Assembly: GCA_959347315.1 (NCBI GenBank)
Contig: OY365809.1
Span: 5,156,147 to 5,220,146 of the forward strand
Source of the DNA: Bimastos eiseni
Taxonomy: Eukaryota > Annelida > Clitellata > Crassiclitellata > Lumbricidae
Direction: 5' to 3'
DNA: 64,000 bases
Of this stretch, positions 11,324 to 22,376 are shown piece by piece. Each line of letters starts with the position of its first letter. The stretch's first letter is position 1. Made by a program: the position numbers and the translations under genes. The notes below the pieces were generated by a model that was not told the origin of the DNA, did no database searches, and saw nothing but the letters and a program-made list of their open reading frames with translations.

Positions 11324-12366
11324 GAGATTCTGGTCAGCTGCTTTGGGCTAGATGTGTACCACTATTTGATTGCGAAAAGTTCAAACTAAGAGCCATAGCT
11401 AAGCTGAGAGATAAATTGTATTTGCTTTCTAGCAAGTTCTTGAAAGTTTTTACCACACAAGACCGTGTCAGAGAGATTTACTTTAGAGCCGAAGGACTTA
11501 AAATACCAGAAGATCGATCATCTGATTACTGTGATAATGATGATGATGACGTTTGTCTGTGGGACATGGCTGCAAGTGAGACTGATCATTGCCTGTACAT
11601 CACTGACCGTCATAACAACTGTGTGTGGTCAGTTTCTATTGACCACAAGATAAAGCGATGGCTGTCTGGTATAGGATCGCCTTATACTCTGTCTGCTACT
11701 CAAGATGGATGTCTGTGCATACTAAGTAACGATTACAAAAGCCTTGACATTTACGATCGAAGTGGGAACAGGAAGAAGTCCATACGACTGCCTCCCTACA
11801 TGAGGTATTTGCTGCACGCCGTACAGACGCCTGAGGGAACGTATATCATCAGTGGGACCCGGAGAACACAGAAAAAGAAGCAGGAGGAAGAAGAAGAAGA
11901 AGAAGAGGCGGACACCGAAGATGTTGTATTTGAAGTAATTCACAAAAAACGCGTATGTGAGGGAGATTCTGAAACTCAGAAAATGGGTCTCATTTGTGAA
12001 ATTTCGTCAGACGGATCAGTATTAAGGTCGTTTAACGAAAATAATCTACAACCTAATCAGAGTAACATCAATGATTCAAGGCTCTGTTTTCAGTTGAAAG
12101 AACCATGCCACCTAGCTGTTGACAATGACGGTCGAGTATTTGTTGCCGATTACCACTGCAGTAACAGAGTCCTGCTGCTCGACTCTCAGCTAAAGGTTTT
12201 GGACAATTTGACGGGGAAATTTCCACTCGAAGGTTGTAAGGCAAAGCGACTTTGTTACGACAAAAATACGAAAGAACTTGTTGTAATCGAGAATATGAAG
12301 ATGGATGATGATGATGATTATTGTTATAACTTTTGGATAATATGCCTACGAATGCAGTGCCAATGA
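11324..12366 (+). CDS. NHL-repeat beta-propeller protein, exon D (terminal)
   Basis: The exon starts after an acceptor (tatattttag|gagatt, 11322-11323) in phase 1, like exons B and C, and runs to a TGA at 12364-12366. It encodes about 347 residues. Propeller blades shared with exon B include V-W-S-V-S-I-D, G-I-G-S-P-Y-T-L-S, L-D-I-Y-D-R-S-G-N and a last NHL repeat: E-P-C-H-L-A-V-D-N-D-G-R-V-F-V-A-D-Y-H, then S-N-R-V-L-L-L. An acidic and lysine-rich insertion (K-K-K followed by a run of Glu) at about 11870-11910 interrupts the middle of the propeller. A canonical AATAAA at 12755 lies about 390 bases after the stop, so D is probably a true 3' exon. Its 5' exons were not found. It may be a separate gene or an alternative 3' end of the B-C gene. 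Confidence 0.75.
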
Positions 12367-12754
12367 TTAGGTTGGCAAAATAACATCCCCAATCGCAGAT
12401 ATTTTACGGAAACCAAATTGTCAGCTCGCAGATTAAAACCTGATGTTAAAAAGTGGTGCAACACGAGTTTAGTATTAACAGATTATTTCTAAAGCGTTGG
12501 GTGGGCCTGCAGTCAGAGGCTCTAACAGGCAATTAACTGAGTCGACAATTATGTATAGGCATATTATAGGCCTGCAACTAATCGAACAAACACCTAGACG
12601 TTTTCATTGTTGATCATAAAATCGGAATAGATCGAGTCGTGCGATGAAATTGCGTATTTGGTACGGTTTATATCTGCTCCAACTCGTCATTCGATGTTTA
12701 ACAAGGAGTAAAATTGTAAATGTACTCGGTTTTATAGCGATCGTACTGTAGAGA

Positions 12755-12760
12755 AATAAA
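12755..12760 (+). terminator. Poly(A) signal after propeller exon D
   Basis: A canonical AATAAA lies about 390 bases downstream of the exon D stop codon. Confidence 0.45.
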
Positions 12761-13698
12761 CACCTCATCTGAGTCATAATTATAGTTCATTAATATTCTT
12801 AAATTAATTTCCACGAAGAAAAGTCGACGAATACTCTTATTTGTTGTTTATTTTAATCAATATAATATTAATGAACGGATCACTTCTGCCGCAGATTCGC
12901 ACGAGCTGATGAAGAATCTCAATAAATTCATTTAAAATAGTGACCTCTAGTGTCATAATTGTCACATATTGCCAATCCGCCACCCTACCTTTATTATTGT
13001 ACGATCATCAGTTACTTATCATAGAAGTAGGCCTAACTTGCCGTCTGTTTAAACATTAGCATAGCATTATTTGCACAGTAATAGATGTTGATTGATGATG
13101 TTGTCCCTACTTTATAAGTGTTCGATTGGATCAAAGCAGTATCCTACATTAATATTCAGAGAGTTGTTGGTTTTTACACATACCACTGGCATAAGCAATT
13201 TAATTGGTAGGTCTTTGAATTAGTTTGCAGGGACATCCTGACGTTTAAGTTAAACCTATGCTGTCAAAGTCTTCACATTGTCTATCGGTGTTGTAGGACT
13301 ACCCCATCGATTTGATCGGATTGTAATTCTGCTTTGTAGTGCCATCGATGCTGCCAAGTGCACCATTAATAAGGCCCTTTCAGAGGTTAAAATATTAAAT
13401 TAGATTATTAATCAACTGATACTATGGTAACAAGCACATCGATCATTTACGCCCGAAGGCAGAAAGAAACAAATCAAACGTCACAGCCATAGGCGTGCAA
13501 TACATGGAGTTTATTTCTGGCGCTGAAGCTGCAACTCCCTCCTAATTACGCCAATGTGCATTGTTTAAGCGTTAATCTTTAATGACTAAGCTTCAGTCGA
13601 TGGCGTTGCAAAACAGTTAGTAAGAAACTTGCTTAAGGTCCTAACACAGTTACCGTCTCTGTGTAGTATGGAACTCGCACTAATATGTCACTTCTGAG

Positions 13699-13857
13699 CA
13701 GGGCTTGAAGTAGGACGGTTTGAAACGGTATGCCATACCGGTACCTCTCCTGGAAAGTATACCGGTACTTCTCCAGACCAAACATCCATACATGGCAGGA
13801 GAGGGGAATGGTTCTTGTAACCATACTGGCACCTCATTTTCCCCACTTCAAGCCCTG
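13699..13857. mobile_element. 159-bp hAT-type MITE
   Basis: The left end CAGGGCTTGAAGT is matched in inverse by ACTTCAAGCCCTG at the right end. Flanking octamers CTTCTGAG (13691-13698) and CTTGTAAG (13858-13865) match at 6 of 8 bases, as expected for an aged 8-bp hAT target duplication. The interior has several ACCGGTAC-type motifs and no transposase. Confidence 0.7.
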
Positions 13858-13971
13858 CTTGTAAGGCGAGCTCTCAAGCATAATGACTATCGTGATGGTT
13901 CCAAGATGGCAAAGAGGTTGGAAGGACATCAATAAGAGTTCCATAATTATTATTGTGTCCTGGAGTGGAGG

Positions 13972-14105
13972 CGCTGAGTGAGTGTAAGCCTGTGATCTTA
14001 ACGGGTCTGCTTTTCATCGCTGCATCTGGGTTTGAATTCCATCAGTTTCTGCAATCACAATAAAGTAAAAGTGGAGTAAAAGTAAAGTAAAGTCTAAGTA
14101 AAGTG
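13972..14105 (+). repeat. SINE-like sequence with B box
   Basis: A B-box-like GGGTTTGAATTCC is followed by a degenerate AGTAAAAGTAAAGTAAAG tail. The upstream part resembles a decayed tRNA head. The exact limits are uncertain. Confidence 0.4.
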
Positions 14106-15611
14106 CGTCTGGTCTTATCTTCAACCGCACTCGACGACAGGATCTTTATTGCACCACGGAAAATCTTTTGTGTCATCTGCTTAAACCTCTCGTGACCTTT
14201 CGTTTCCCTAAACGTTATAACTGATTCATTGATAAATTAGTTCAGAACTCAATGTTATGAGTCTGTCAGTTAAGGTCAGTTTTACATCATAAAATGCATC
14301 AATTGCTTGTTTGATTCCAAGCTGTTCCGCTTTCTAGTAGGCCCAAACTCTGCTCCATGGTTAACATAGGCCTACGTTGTCTGCGTTATATTAAGCGATG
14401 TCTGACAAGATGCGCAGATCCTTCATTTGTTTGCTGATACCGCTGGGTAAATTGTAAGTTTGATATTCACGCTCCATTCTTAGACAACGAAGCCAGTGAA
14501 AACGAGGAGTGATTAAACTTTGATGTGTTTAAAAAGCATTCATTTAAACCCCCACAGACCACCATATCATTCACTCCTGTTCTCAAATTAGTCCTCTGCA
14601 CATCGATTTTTTGTGATTAAGCACCAGCGAATAAGCTGCTTCCCGCCACCTCGCTATTTGAGCGCTGTAGAAGTTTACATTTCGACTTTACGATTAGGGT
14701 AACGGTTTTATGTAGTAATGGTTTCAAGAGCAGGCATAAAATATGTGTCATGCCGTGTGACGCATCAAATTCAGACCTTCACACAGCCGATGCTAGATGC
14801 TACTAGCTAGAGCTGCAGCTGACTGCAGACCTGTCTGATAGCTATCTCGATGTTGGCTACAGATGGCGACCTGTGAGTCGATGCTTCGGATGCAGAGCCT
14901 GAGAGGTAATGGACTTTGAGACGATTAAGGATAAAAGAGCGACAGAAATACGTCACTGCAGTGGAGAAGAGACCTGTTGCGATTTGGACCCGCTGAGCTT
15001 CAGTCCATAAAACACTGCCAGCTTAGTCTGCTAACTGGATGAGTTTTGACTCTCTAGACGAGTTAAAGGCCTAAGGATTACACGCAACATTTACGCCTAT
15101 TAAGTTTGGACACTGAGAAGCTGGATACATACTTCAAGGTTACAGACAAATAAATGACTTAAGTGGTTCTCTTGGATGACTCCTGTTCGTCATAGGTCTA
15201 CTAGCAAAATCAGGTACGTAGTTTTATGTAGGCCTATGCTCTGAGTTAGCACAAGACTGACATGATTTTAGCCCAACCTGTAGTTTCCTCATCGTCAGCG
15301 GCATCATCATCATCTTCATCACCACTATCACCAATATTATGAGCATCACTGTCGTCGTCATCATCGAGTGCATCACGTTATTTCACTACTTTCATAGCAG
15401 TAGAGGAGGAGGAGGAGGAGGAGGCGGAGGAGGAGTGGAGAAGAAGTGGAATAGGAAGAAGAAATTCACTGCCCTAAGGCAGCCATGGGTACGAAATACT
15501 AGTGGCTTCATTTTCTTAGTATCAGCATTTGAAGGTTGTTGGCAAGTCCTCTCCATCGCCGTCCCATCTTCACAAAAACAATGATAGTAGGTGTGCTTAT
15601 TATGGCTGTGC

Positions 15612-15740
15612 ATGCTGTAGAGGGCACTGCAGGTCGAGCAGATTTCTTAAGCCAAATGTCTGCCCTGGCGGTGATTTGAACTCCCGACTACTCCGCTGAC
15701 AGTTCAGCAAGCTAAACGCAACGCTATCTAGCACTCTATG
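15612..15740 (-). repeat. SINE-like tRNA-derived sequence, minus strand
   Basis: Read on the minus strand there is a B-box-like GGGAGTTCAAATC (about 15672-15684) preceded by an A-box-like AGCGTTGCGTTTAGCTTG. The spacing fits a tRNA-derived head. No functional tRNA is implied. Confidence 0.45.
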
Positions 15741-16892
15741 CAGAAGGCAGAAGGACTTGGTAAAAATTCGGAGACTTATAACCTAGAGCCCTCATGCGCA
15801 CAGTCTGCAGATCTCGGAGTGCTTGCAGTCATGGGTCGGGCGGACTTTAGTTCATGTAGCCTACATGCACGCACGAACATCTTATCAGCTCATAAGGCAT
15901 TTGCTATTGGTTATTCCTGCACCTAACTTTCCACTTTTTCTATCCAGCAGTTTACTACTTTGACACTAAACCCTATTATTATATCGCATTTCCCCTCCAA
16001 ACAAATAACACAGACTTCCTCCGTCATAGCGAAACTTAGTCTACTCGTCGTATCTAAGCCAAGGTCAATGCACTCCATATGACATTTTAAACGATGTATG
16101 ACGTAAAGCATTTGGCGGCCGAAAAGCCACTCTGGGCCCCGTTTCGTCTTACAATTTACACAACCTAATGTCACCTTATCTGAACTTTAACTTACAAGAA
16201 GCAGTTAACTATAATAATCACACTGATAACAAAAGAAAGGAGTGAGCTAATTGAATTGTATCTGAGTCAGAATATAGGTAAATAAAAATAAGTAAGAATA
16301 TTCTTTATTAGACTACCAGCAAACGCACAATAGCTTAGAAAAATAGGACCAACACGTCCTGGCCCTATCTTTTGCGACCATCAACTAGGCCTAAATGTAC
16401 CTATTTAACGTATTTCAAATCTTATTTTACTGTGGCAAATTAGTGCTTTTATGCATAGATTTTTCTAATGGTTTCTTCCATCTATTTTCAAGCCACAGCT
16501 AACCCGGCCTCACACACACAAAAATAATAAATAAAGGTTTATTCGGTTTAACCAATTAATACTTATACTTTGATACGCACAAACGTTCGTAAACTATAGC
16601 AGGTTGCTATAACTAATCATGGCTCCCGACTTTAATTTTTACGGGTTGCCATATGACTGCCCCAAGGCCCCAAATCTATCCAGGTTTTGCCAATTGCTGC
16701 GTCCAATTATTTTGTAATCATAATGTGCTTGACTGTGAACTAGATATCCAAATGCACATGATTGTTTACTTATATACGTGATTTATTAAGGCAATATAAT
16801 TTGAACACGTTCTGCATTGGTGTATCTGATAATGAACTGGAGAAATAGCTGAATTATTCTTACAAGTTATGCAAATAAATATACAATGCGAC

Positions 16893-18130
16893 CAGAGGTG
16901 GACTGGGCCGCAGGGACACCGAGAAAAATCCCGGTGGGCCGCCAGGATGAATCCCGGTGGGCCGCCAGGATCAGTGCTGTGATATTAGAGAAGCACTACC
17001 AACACCAAAACGGTGGGTTATATTGTTCATACTAACAGTAGCCTTGGTACCAATGGCCTTACAGCTGGCTATCGGATAAATGTCCACATGTATTATTATT
17101 TTTAGTCTATTTTTTTATCTAGGCAGTAGCATGGCAGCCGCGAAGTCAACGGCTGCCATACTAGAATTGACATCAGCCCCTCTAGTTTCTTAGGCTCTCT
17201 ACTTCCGCTGCGTCTGCTTTGATAAAGATTCTTATTGTTGGTTATTAGCAATACTTAATATTAAATTAATAAAATAATTTCCGGTTGTGAGTGGTATAAA
17301 TTTGAAACGTAAATGGTGGCGTGGAGAAATTAAGAGATAAGAATCTAAAAAGTCTGGTTAAAGATGGAAGTAAATGCCAAAATCTAGTCGATTTATTAAA
17401 GCTACCCGAATTCGAAGCAAAGACCATTTTTTTACATATTTCTAAAGAAGCATCTTCAATAGGTAGGCCTACACAACTCGAGGAAAATCAAGATGATGAC
17501 GACAAAGATGACACTAGTCAGCATTCGGTATTGCCAGCAAACTTCATTCCCACTGTAGGTCTACATTTAGAAACTGAGTTAACTCACAACACGTACCATA
17601 TCTATGAAAACAACGCTGGCAGATCTAAATTCCGAAAATGACAGTTCAGAAACTTCAGTTGTCGATGATAAAAACAAACACCGATTCATTAGGCCTACTA
17701 TTTCAAAGTCCAAGATCGACAGAATACTTTGCAGTCAATTCTAAATTTCACCAAATACAATTAAGTGCGAGTGAAACTAGTCTACCATTTATAAATGCGT
17801 AGGCCTATTGGGTATTTTTCAGAAGCTATGGTATCAACAGGGCTTAGGCCTACAGAAGTTGCGGATATTATAACCATCATTATAGTGACTTCCAAACAAA
17901 TTGATTTATAACTTTAAATACATTCTTGATATTCTATATCTAATAAAAAAATTATATTTGCGCTTTATCATTTTTTTATTAATGTTGTAATTTGTAAAGT
18001 GACCCGGCCGTCTCGTGCTGGATGATGACAACAGTTACAGTGAGCTAACTGGCAACAGAAAAATAAAAGTAAGGTAGGGCCGCTTTTTATTTCTTTTCCC
18101 GGGCCGCTCGATCACCTCAGTCCACCGCTG
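16893..18130 (+). mobile_element. hAT transposon, internally deleted (1,238 bp), exact 8-bp TSD
   Basis: The element starts CAGAGGTGGACTGGGCCGC and ends in the inverse of CAGCGGTGGACTG, so the terminal repeats match at 12 of 13 bases. It is flanked on both sides by the identical octamer AATGCGAC (16885-16892 and 18131-18138), the 8-bp target duplication typical of hAT elements. The interior keeps the transposase N-terminus (about 17308-17641) but no catalytic or dimerisation region, so it is non-autonomous. A 24-base unit ending GGTGGGCCGCCAGGAT is tandemly doubled near 16930-16972. Confidence 0.88.
17305..17641 (+). pseudogene. hAT transposase N-terminal remnant
   Basis: Near 17306 one frame reads L-K-R-K-W-W-R-G, and after a frame change the sequence continues E-K-L-R-D-K-N-L-K-S-L-V-K for about 105 codons to a stop at 17639-17641. 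The basic K-R-K...E-K start followed by S-K-C-Q-N-L-V-D-L resembles the N-termini of ZMYM/TTF-type hAT transposases. The rest of the enzyme is missing. Calling it transposase rests on its place just inside the hAT left end and on the matching remnant in the second element (about 53.19 kb). Confidence 0.55.
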
Positions 18131-18653
18131 AATGCGACTACTCTATACATGTGCACTCATTTTCAATGTTAGGTCAAAGTAGTCTATTAAGCACCGATGT
18201 TACTACCATATGCTTGGGATAGAAACTCGAACCATACTTAAGTTAATAAAGTTAACTTCTGTAAATATTAGGCTATAAATCAATACATATAAAACTATTA
18301 AATATCATCGTTTACTGGAATGTAAAATGTTATTTATGATCAACAGATTAGTTTCAAAATGATCAAACGATTGGCCAACTATTATTAACTATTTTAATAT
18401 TATATTAATATGTTGATGAGATCGATTATATGTTTTGAAACAAATATATGATGCATTGATTGACTGATTGAATGAGAAACATCAACTAAAGAGTAAAATG
18501 GTAAACTGTAGAATATATTTAGCCAGTGCATAAAATTTCACTAAAAATTAAACTGTCTGTAACATCTACAGCTGTGTAACTTAAAGAAAACTCAGCACAA
18601 CCAGAACCGTCCTCCAATGTTACGAAATAATCTTCATATATGAAGTAACCAAA

Positions 18654-19655
18654 ATGGAGGGAGTGGCCTGTTCTATTCAGAATGAAAATACTGGTCAGCC
18701 AACACGGAACGATTGTCCGAATGCTTCACCTTCGTCTGAAGCTTTCACCACGATTGGCGATACAGCTATGTTCGCTCCAGTTTCGGACCAATTGGATCCA
18801 TCGAGCACAGAGGATCGAGGTCTCGAAGACCGGAAACGAGTCGTATGGGAAGAAATGCGCATGCGCATGGAAAATAGGCGGAAAGAGTGGAACGTGGAAG
18901 TGGATAGGATGCGCAAGGATTTCTTCAGTTCCAAACCCGCTGACGCCGGGACGCCATCCATTCAGAAAGAACCTGGAAAAGACGATGGAAAACAGCCAGA
19001 GAGGATCCAGTCCACCGTTTGCGAGGGAGGAAACAAGTTTCGAGTCTGTTTCGATGTCAATTCGTTCCAACCGGAAGAAATCAGTGTCAGAACCGAGGAA
19101 CAGAAGTTGGTCGTTTGCGCGCGTCACGAGGACAGATCCCCGGATGGAAAGAGAACCGTGACAAGAGAGTTCAATCGCCAAGTCGACATTCCAAGGAACG
19201 CACTTCCGGAATCCATGCGTTGTACCCTCACCAAAGACGGTCAACTCCAGGTGGAAGCAGATCTCGACAGAAGGCGTCTCTCGGTCTCCCCCACCATAAC
19301 AACAGCCGGTTTCTTCCATAAAATAACTCCCTGGGCGCCACCCTCTCCCGTCGTTTCTCCAAACGCAAAGACCACCGAATCAAAGATGTTTACCGTCTCA
19401 TTGAACATCGGAAGCGACTTCGAACCGGAAGATCTGTCGGTTAAGACGGTAGACCGGAAGTTGGTAGTTAGTGCGCGAAGGCAAGTAGTTCTACCAGGAA
19501 ATACGTCCATGAGTGAATTCCATCGCGAATTCGATCTTCCAGATTTGGTTGATCCAACGACGGTAACGGCCAACATGACGGAGGAAGGATTGCTGCTGAT
19601 CGAGGCGCCTCTCCTGACCCTCGACCACCACCAATCACCCACACAGCAGACATGA
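18654..19655 (+). CDS. Small heat shock protein with two alpha-crystallin domains
   Basis: This intronless gene encodes 333 residues from an ATG in good context (ccaaaATGg). A helical, charged N-terminal segment rich in Arg, Glu and Met (residues 63-91, W-E-E-M-R-M-R-M...W) is typical of the p40 or 'major egg antigen' group of invertebrate small heat shock proteins. Alpha-crystallin domain 1 spans about residues 127-203, with the hallmark T-R-E-F-N-R-Q-V-D-I-P-R-N-A-L. Domain 2 spans about 245-318, with S-E-F-H-R-E-F-D-L-P. Proteins with this fold are ATP-independent chaperones that hold unfolding proteins in the cytoplasm. No classical C-terminal I-x-I/V oligomerisation motif is seen. No clear heat-shock element was found in the 150 bases upstream, so inducibility is not shown. 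Two-domain forms are known from flatworms and other lophotrochozoans. Confidence 0.9.
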   Translation: MEGVACSIQNENTGQPTRNDCPNASPSSEAFTTIGDTAMFAPVSDQLDPSSTEDRGLEDRKRVVWEEMRMRMENRRKEWNVEVDRMRKDFFSSKPADAGTPSIQKEPGKDDGKQPERIQSTVCEGGNKFRVCFDVNSFQPEEISVRTEEQKLVVCARHEDRSPDGKRTVTREFNRQVDIPRNALPESMRCTLTKDGQLQVEADLDRRRLSVSPTITTAGFFHKITPWAPPSPVVSPNAKTTESKMFTVSLNIGSDFEPEDLSVKTVDRKLVVSARRQVVLPGNTSMSEFHREFDLPDLVDPTTVTANMTEEGLLLIEAPLLTLDHHQSPTQQT

Positions 19656-20371
19656 AAACTACGATCATGAGATTCTTAAAAGTACTTTAACCAGAACCCA
19701 TCAACGAGCACTATCTGATCTTGGGATACATTCGCATAGTCGAATCTATTCTCTAGTTCAATCATTATGGATATCGCAATTTATGTCGGAAGGTGCTTTT
19801 AGACCAGAGAGCATATATAATAGGTAAAACATTGTTAGATCTACTAGTGCATCAAAGCCAAAAGCCGATCGGCCGCTTATTAGCATTTGTTACCATATAG
19901 TGCATAATTAGGCCTATCATCGTAAGCATTTAATTGTAAGTGGTGACACTCAACTGTGTTTAGGTATAAGCAGTTTTAATGGAAACAGCCGATGCATATT
20001 TCATAGCAATTATCTCTTCAACACCCAGTGATCACAGCATGTATTTAATGTATCAATGTTCATGTCTATAGAAACTATGACCATGAATGTATTAGCAGTT
20101 TGTGAGTGTAGCCTAGTGTATAAAGCATACATTCAAAATTTCAGTCCCTCTGAAGATATTGTAAGAGTCGAATGGTCCATTAGACTTCATCAGAATGTTC
20201 TTAAGTCCTATAGTTTAACCTGTCTGCATTTTCCTATGTGCTCGCTCGTATACTCTCTTTTTCCTGGGTCTTATTGATTCATAGTATCTAAAAAATGTAC
20301 AGGACCTAACATTTGGAATTCCATCCCACTTCCTTTGTGCCTTATTCCTAATGTGTGTCAGTTCACGTTTA

Positions 20372-20377
20372 AATAAA
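20372..20377 (+). terminator. Candidate poly(A) signal downstream of the sHSP gene
   Basis: An AATAAA lies about 720 bases after the stop codon. It is the first canonical one I noticed; the distance makes the link tentative. Confidence 0.25.
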
Positions 20378-22023
20378 GGGTGACTATCCTGAACGAACGG
20401 GGATGAGAGGTAAATGGGAGGGAGGTAACTTCTATGACATAAGCCCTAAAAGATAAATCCTGCACTCTGGTCGTGGGACTGGCGCTTATTAAGCTTAGTT
20501 AAGCTGTTAGGCCTAGTTAATATTTTGCAAGTAATCGCTTTTTGGAAATAGTCACAATAGTTGGTGTCAATTTGTTTATTGCAACTTCGAACATCTCCAG
20601 GTGACCCTCTATAACAGTGGAACCTTCCGATCCCTAATTGGGTCTCCTGCCATGTGTGATCCGATAACAATTTTTTCTTATTTTCATAAATGAATAATCT
20701 GGTTACACAGGGGAACATGCAGAGCGTCAGAGGCCCCTATGTAGAATTTATAAGCTGACAACGGGTACCAATACTAATAACATTCACAAATCAGATAAGT
20801 ATAGGCTAAAAATAGATAGAAGTTACTCTTAACTAGGGCTTTAACTAATTAAGGGCTCATTGCATCCACTGAATAGACACAAACACAAATATACAGGTGA
20901 CTTCAAGCAAATAGAGGCGAATTTTTTTTTTAATAATCTAATAGACCTATTTGGTTGGTGCTGCAATAAATATATGTTGGGAGAAGATTCCATAATAAAA
21001 CTTACTTTAATAATTGTGATTTATTTTGACTTGTTGTGGGTTTGATTCGGCCAAATGAGCAAAGATGAAAGTTTATAGTTCGTATAAATGAATCTGGTTT
21101 AAAAAAAATGTATTGTGATCAAAATGATGTGCACCCGTTCAGTTATAGGCCTACAGCTCCGCCGGAAGATTGTTCGTTGTCAGCGAAGAATAAAAAACCT
21201 AACGCTTGGGATGACATAGAAAGTAGGCCTACCACTTAAACTACTTTTGGAACGCAGGAATGGTGTTGGTCTCCTGATTGGTTGCAGGAAGACTGCATTC
21301 CAGCCTTTTCCAGTCACGTACGTGGGCCAGCAATCAGAAAGACCGGATCGCCCGTTTATGGCTTGGTTCACGGTCGCACATTGTTGGCCCAGCTGTTCAG
21401 AGGAACTTCGACTCGTAATCTTGTAACGTCTAAGTCGACACTTGAAAGCCAAGCGCATGGCACCAAATTATTCACGAGGACATGAGATCTTGGTTTAAGT
21501 CGGGCCGGATCTGATGAATGTAGACCTAAATGAATATTTTTAGAAGGGCTATAGAAGGGTCGTGCCAGCATGTCCATATTTGTTTCACTTGAAGTTCACT
21601 CATCACGAGCGTGTTGCTATAAAGGCCGCACCAGAGAAACTATAATAACTTACAGACCTGTAAAATCGTGGTGCTGCATCAAGTCTGGAAGATTCAGTTG
21701 TCGTTAGTCAATATCTTGGCTGAGTAAGAATCTTACTATCTGAGAGGTCAAACTGGAGGGAAAGAACAATAATATAAAGCCCAGTTATAATTAACAAAAT
21801 TATTCGAATATCTTATATGATTCGTTTTGTCTCTGTTTATCTGCCCATCATAACTACTTTTGACTCGCCTATCGTATAAATTATATACTGACCCAATTGG
21901 ACCCAGAGTCCATGTCTAACATTACGGCAGATTATTTCGTCTGCCTATGCGTATGCCTAGGTAATTCTGGTTAATGCTGTCAGCTGGATGTTCTTGGTCA
22001 ATTAAACGAATTGTATTTATGAA

Positions 22024-22066
22024 TTATGTATGTATGTATTTATGTATGTGACTATGCATATATATA

Positions 22067-22102
<36 letters not shown>

Positions 22103-22222
22103 TGTATGTATGTATGTATGTATGTGTGTATGTATGTATGTATGTATGTATGTATGTATGTATGTATGTATGTATGTATGTATGTATGTATGTATGTATT
22201 TATGTATGTGACTATGCATATA

Positions 22223-22258
<36 letters not shown>

Positions 22259-22376
22259 TGTATGTATGTATGTATGTATGTATGTATGTATGTATGTATG
22301 TATGCATGTATGTATGTATGTATGTATGTATGTATGTATGTATGTATGTATGTATGTATGTATGTATGTATATAAT
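22024..22376. repeat. (TATG)n microsatellite with a 160-bp higher-order duplication
   Basis: The tract is almost pure TATG. The interruption GTGACTATGCATATATATAT occurs twice, at about 22049 and 22209, so a block of about 160 bp was duplicated within the array. The long open frames it creates are artefacts of a tetranucleotide repeat. Confidence 0.95.

Larger units (their letters stand above)
12367..18653. other. Intergenic, repeat-rich, no gene recognised
   Basis: The interval holds a 159-bp hAT-type MITE (13699-13857), SINE-like sequences (about 13972-14105 and 15612-15740), an ATC/TCA run (15300-15370), a (GGA)n run (15402-15436) and a 1,238-bp hAT element (16893-18130). An open frame on the minus strand at 15923-16174 has no recognisable similarity or splice context. 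Confidence 0.6.

Noticed and set aside
15923..16174. Minus-strand open frame of 83 codons with several Cys
   Set aside because: No known motif, no splice context and no start context; possible chance frame near repeats.
18695..19668. Several open frames on the minus strand and in other frames across the small heat shock gene
   Set aside because: They are shadows of the 333-codon reading frame, which has clear domain homology.
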